The notes under the pieces are model-generated. The model was not told where the DNA came from. It searched no databases and saw only the letters and a list, made by a program, of their open reading frames with translations. Of a DNA stretch of 8,933 nucleotides, positions 7,463 to 8,933 are shown piece after piece. Source of the DNA: CAYRAV01 sp964422365 (lineage in GTDB: Bacteria; Bacillota; Clostridia; Lachnospirales; Lachnospiraceae). The position numbers and the translations under genes were made by a program. The stretch spans positions 1 through 8,933 of the forward strand of contig CAYRAV010000096.1 of assembly GCA_964422365.1 (NCBI GenBank). Reading direction: 5' to 3'. The first letter of the stretch is position 1. Each line of letters begins with the position of its first letter.

Positions 7463-7486
7463 GTTTTAGGTATATGTTATTTTCAA
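7463..7486 (+). repeat. Degenerate solo CRISPR repeat upstream of cas9
   Basis: Read on the plus strand, this matches the first 24 bases of the array repeat (transcript orientation) at 21 positions; the differences are at repeat positions 10, 12 and 22. Similarity then fades. It lies about 6.7 kb from the array, near the tracrRNA, and is in the same orientation as the tracrRNA. GTTTT is duplicated at its left edge (7458-7467 reads GTTTTGTTTT). It can still pair with the tracrRNA through GTTTTA with TAAAAT (7748-7753) and GTTATTTT with AAAATAAC (7732-7739). Known relatives of such an arrangement are the tracr-L crRNA-like arm in S. pyogenes and CreR-type crRNA-like genes. Confidence 0.75.
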
Positions 7487-7509
7487 ATTACAACCTGTCA
7501 TACAAAAAG

Positions 7510-7561
7510 AGTTGTACACTCTGCACATGGAACATTCTCATCAATAGTAGACTGCACAACT
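7510..7561 (+). repeat. Hairpin between degenerate repeat and tracrRNA
   Basis: AGTTGTACA (7510-7518) pairs with TGCACAACT (7553-7561), 8 of 9 Watson-Crick plus an A-C mismatch, closing a 34-nt loop. Its 3' part (AGTAGACTGCA, 7546-7556) is also the exact reverse complement of 7943-7953. It may compact the linker of a long guide RNA. Confidence 0.4.
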
Positions 7562-7579
7562 GTTTCTGTACGACATATA

Positions 7580-7656
7580 GTAACAGTTCAGCTATGCCAT
7601 TCATAATTTTCCAGAATGTACTATTATTACCAAAAAAGTTACAGCTGAACTGTTAC
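7580..7656 (+). repeat. Perfect 14-bp inverted repeat with 49-nt loop
   Basis: GTAACAGTTCAGCT (7580-7593) is the exact reverse complement of 7643-7656. A T-rich stretch (ATATTTTTTATTTTT) follows shortly after, so it could act as a terminator or attenuator for a short RNA started near 7423. Alternatively it could be a structural stem that brings the repeat-like arm close to the anti-repeat. The loop is large for a classical terminator. Confidence 0.6.
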
Positions 7657-7679
7657 GATAAATATTTTTTATTTTTCTC

Positions 7680-7708
7680 TTGCATTTTCTATTTTTTTAT
7701 AATACTAT
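7680..7708 (+). promoter_or_regulatory. Probable promoter of the short tracrRNA
   Basis: TTGCAT (7680-7685) and TACTAT (7703-7708) are 17 bp apart, predicting a start at about 7715, a few bases before the anti-repeat. TATAAT also occurs at 7698-7703 and 7708-7713 but without a well-spaced -35. The exact -10 is therefore uncertain. Confidence 0.45.
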
Positions 7709-7714
7709 ATAATT

Positions 7715-7806
7715 GTTATTACTACTATTCAAAATAACACAACGAGTTAAAATAAATTTTTAAACTAAATACTCTTTTGAGACGACTGCGTATGGCAGTC
7801 TTTTTT
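7715..7806 (+). ncRNA. tracrRNA
   Basis: The anti-repeat at 7721-7740 (ACTACTATTCAAAATAACAC) is perfectly complementary to positions 12-31 of the crRNA repeat. After a short bulge region (ACG at 7742-7744 can pair with repeat positions 9-11), AGTTAAAAT follows. Its TAAAAT (7748-7753) pairs with the repeat's GTTTTA, giving the lower stem and bulge seen in streptococcal tracrRNA. Next come an AT-only weak stem in the nexus position (TTTA-AAC-TAAA, 7759-7769), a small CTC-TTTT-GAG hairpin (7772-7781), and a terminator hairpin. The length from the predicted start is about 92 nt, typical of the short form. It is needed for RNase III processing of pre-crRNA and for Cas9 activation. The 5' end is inferred. 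The GC-poor nexus is unusual compared with the classic GC-containing one. Confidence 0.92.
7784..7806 (+). terminator. Rho-independent terminator of tracrRNA
   Basis: GACTGC (7784-7789) pairs with GCAGTC (7795-7800) around a 5-base loop, followed by six T (7801-7806). It forms the last hairpin of the tracrRNA, as in other type II-A systems. Confidence 0.88.
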
Positions 7807-7832
7807 CAAAGCATTTGACTTTATTATTATTT

Positions 7833-7854
7833 ATTGTAAAGAACTTTTTACAAT
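7833..7854. repeat. Perfect 8-bp hairpin
   Basis: ATTGTAAA (7833-7840) and TTTACAAT (7847-7854) pair around the 6-base loop GAACTT. It lies 27 bp after the tracrRNA terminator and no T-run follows. It could be a backup terminator or a palindromic protein site. Confidence 0.45.
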
Positions 7855-7921
7855 GAATTTTCAACGGAATATTGCACATCTGATTTTATTATATTTTTAT
7901 TCCCATTAACCCTCTATAACA

Positions 7922-7977
7922 ATTTGTCCCAAATTCATTCAATGCAGTCTACTGCACCTCATAAATTTGGAACAAAT
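7922..7977. repeat. Nested inverted repeats, 14-bp outer and 6-bp inner
   Basis: Outer arms at 7922-7935 (ATTTGTCCCAAATT) and 7964-7977 (AATTTGGAACAAAT) are complementary at 13 of 14 positions. The loop contains a second hairpin, TGCAGT-CT-ACTGCA (7943-7956). The nesting indicates a selected structure, either an RNA fold or a transposon-derived palindrome. Confidence 0.5.
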
Positions 7978-7992
7978 CCCCTCACAAGTTAT

Positions 7993-8061
7993 TTGTAACT
8001 GTTTAGATGGTGTCACATACAATTTACACATACGAGTTCCACATCTCCTAAACAATTACAA
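7993..8061. repeat. Imperfect 21-bp inverted repeat
   Basis: TTGTAACTGTTTAGATGGTGT (7993-8013) pairs with 8041-8061 at 17 of 21 positions, with a 27-nt loop. Its arm GTAACTGTTTAG resembles GTAACAGTTCAG of the 7580 inverted repeat (10 of 12), hinting at a common origin. It ends just before the remnant frame at 8066. Confidence 0.4.
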
Positions 8062-8065
8062 GTTT

Positions 8066-8293
8066 TTAAAATCTGTCTCCCATACTACTAATCTTGGTTA
8101 CTAATGGCACTAATTTTTTTCCTGCATCTCCAAACACACTATCCCCACTGACAATACATTCTCCTTTATTCAGCCGCTTTAACTTATTCATCCATTCTAT
8201 GGCATGTGATTTATCCTGATTAATGCTTGTTGCCATAGAAACAACTTCGTTGTCTGGACAAGACAAACGTATGAATGAATAAATTGTAAACAA
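8066..8293 (-). pseudogene. C-terminal remnant of an unknown gene, possibly an ATPase tail
   Basis: A minus-strand frame ends at a TAA at 8068-8066 and is open for 75 codons. It has only a TTG at its 5' edge, and stop codons (TAG TAG) lie immediately upstream at about 8299-8304. An internal ATG lies at 8236. The protein (NQDKSHAIEWMNKLKRLNKG, then ECIVSGDSVFGDAG and LVPLVTKISSMGDRF) reads like a genuine protein end, not random sequence. Helix, then GECIVSGD, then a short basic strand, is reminiscent of the C-terminal end of HerA/DUF87-type ATPases, but that is a weak impression. No ribosome site fits a start at 8293. It is probably the 3' remnant of a gene cut off at about 8294, close to an inverted repeat and an insertion sequence. 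Confidence 0.4.
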
Positions 8294-8337
8294 AACACAC
8301 TACTATTGAAAATTTATGGTATTATAGTTGTTTACAA
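8284..8337. repeat. Perfect 10-bp inverted repeat at the break point of the remnant gene
   Basis: TTGTAAACAA (8284-8293) and TTGTTTACAA (8328-8337) are exact reverse complements with a 34-bp loop. The loop contains a CRISPR-repeat-like 16-mer. The remnant frame to the left is closed inside this structure, and the insertion sequence starts to the right, so this may mark a recombination or element boundary. Confidence 0.5.
8298..8313 (+). repeat. Short CRISPR-repeat-like fragment
   Basis: CACTACTATTGAAAAT matches repeat bases 450-465 (plus-strand orientation) at 15 of 16 positions; the one difference is G for C. It has the same orientation as the tracrRNA anti-repeat. No tracr-like tail or hairpin and T-run follows, so it is not a second tracrRNA. 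It may be a remnant of a repeat or anti-repeat. Confidence 0.4.
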
Positions 8338-8933
8338 GGGCAGTAAGGGAACACTGGTCAGTCACGATAAATGCATGAAATAGTATCTATCCATAATTCT
8401 AAATTTAATGTAAAATTATAGATGACATTTCCAATACATTCGTATACAATAACTCTATTAAGTCTAAATGGAGTGAAGAAAATGAGCATAAATAAAGCAT
8501 TAGAGGATTGTCTGGAATCGGTAGAGGATCCAAGAACAGAAAAAAATCTAAAACATAAATTTATCGATGTTATGGCAATTGCCATTCTTGCCACAATCAG
8601 CGGGGCAGATACATGGGATGATATGGAAGACTGGGGAAATGCAAAAAAAGAATGGCTTTCTACCTTTCTGGAACTGCCAAACGGAATCCCTTCCCATGAC
8701 ACATTTAACAGGATATTTTCCATGATAGATCCACAACAGTTCCATAAAGCCTTTATTGACTGGGTCAAGGCTGTCACAGAAAAAGTAGAAGGTGTAGTGG
8801 CAATTGACGGGAAAACCATCCGGCGGAGCAAAGATGTAACAAACAGTAAGAGGGCAATTCATGTGGTCAGTGCATGGGCAGCTGGATATCAAAGGGTGTA
8901 TTGTGACCATTGATGCAATGGGGACACAGAAAA
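8338..8933 (+). mobile_element. Left part of an ISAs1-like insertion sequence
   Basis: The element is recognised from its transposase, which starts at 8482. The left boundary is not proved. I place it near 8338, after the 10-bp inverted repeat, where GGGCAGTAAGGGAAC begins a segment without other features. The right end lies outside the window, so terminal inverted repeats and target duplication cannot be checked. The remaining 140 bp before the transposase is AT-rich and non-coding. Confidence 0.45.
8482..8933 (+). pseudogene. ISAs1-family transposase, internal deletion and frameshift, runs off the right edge
   Basis: DDE transposase of the ISAs1 family (H-repeat-like). The start ATG at 8482 has GGAG eight bases upstream. 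The N-terminal part MSINKALEDCLESVEDPR, then HKFIDVMAIAILATISGAD and LPNGIPSHDTFNRIFSMID, is the typical ISAs1-associated domain (about residues 1-95). VVAIDGKTIRRS carries the first catalytic Asp (residue 109). After AIHVVSAWA the frame breaks and ends at a TGA at 8911. In the next frame, from 8882, LDIKGCIVTIDAMGTQK continues, holding the second catalytic Asp. In intact relatives some 27-30 residues (the LVLGQ...KSNEITAIP segment) lie between these two motifs, so about 85 bp appear to be deleted out of frame. The copy is therefore non-functional as read. The C-terminal catalytic Glu is outside the window. Confidence 0.85.

Larger units (their letters stand above)
7807..8065. other. Gene-free stretch rich in stem-loops
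   Basis: I see no credible coding sequence on either strand here. It holds three well-formed inverted repeats at 7833-7854, 7922-7977 and 7993-8061. No clear promoter or T-run terminator accompanies them. It separates the CRISPR locus from a gene remnant and an insertion sequence, so it may be residue of mobile elements. Confidence 0.5.

Noticed and set aside
7474..7737. 87-codon plus-strand frame between cas9 and the tracrRNA
   Set aside because: No ribosome site, Cys/Tyr/Phe-rich low-complexity product, and it runs through hairpins and the start of the tracrRNA.
8298..8340. Second tracrRNA suggested by the repeat-like 16-mer
   Set aside because: The match stops after 16 bases, AGTTAAAAT is absent, and there is no hairpin with a T-run behind it.
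8358..8831. Minus-strand frame opposite the transposase
   Set aside because: Shadow of the transposase coding strand; the plus-strand frame has clear ISAs1 motifs and a good ribosome site.

Overview
This AT-rich window (I estimate roughly 30% GC) looks like a chromosomal segment of a low-GC Firmicute, most likely a Clostridia/Lachnospiraceae-type gut bacterium. That rests on composition, on the Cas9 and Cas1 protein style, and on an ISAs1-like transposase; the species cannot be named from the sequence. The core is a complete type II-A CRISPR-Cas locus. Read on the minus strand the order is cas9, cas1, cas2, csn2, a short leader, and a small array of five identical 36-bp repeats with four 30-bp spacers. 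The tracrRNA lies upstream of cas9 on the opposite strand.

Left to right: 1-434 holds two small unrecognised minus-strand reading frames beyond the distal end of the array; one runs off the window and the other may carry a one-base frameshift. The array is at 446-745, a 35-bp leader at 746-780, csn2 at 781-1491, an unusual gap of about 450 bp at 1492-1947, cas2 at 1948-2268, cas1 at 2265-3136 and cas9 at 3133-7230. The region 7231-7806 is rich in signals: a divergent cas9 promoter, a plus-strand promoter, a degenerate CRISPR repeat, two long hairpins, and the tracrRNA with its terminator. From 7807 to 8065 there is no gene but several stem-loops. A gene remnant lies at 8066-8293, and an internally deleted ISAs1-family transposase runs off the right edge.

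Cas9 (about 1365 aa) keeps all RuvC and HNH catalytic residues. The first 20 nt of the tracrRNA anti-repeat (7721-7740) match the repeat perfectly, so interference looks functional. cas1 is split between two frames at an in-frame U UUU UUA heptamer. Either adaptation is broken, the base count is wrong, or Cas1 is made by -1 ribosomal frameshifting.

The most interesting non-coding signal is at 7388-7486. A good plus-strand promoter precedes a degenerate repeat (21 of the first 24 bases match). Just before it is a guide-like segment with a near-complementary match to the predicted cas9 transcription start. Together with the tracrRNA downstream, this resembles an autoregulatory natural guide RNA (tracr-L or CreR type), here with an unusually long hairpin-filled linker. 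All alignments were made by eye, with no database search and no folding program.
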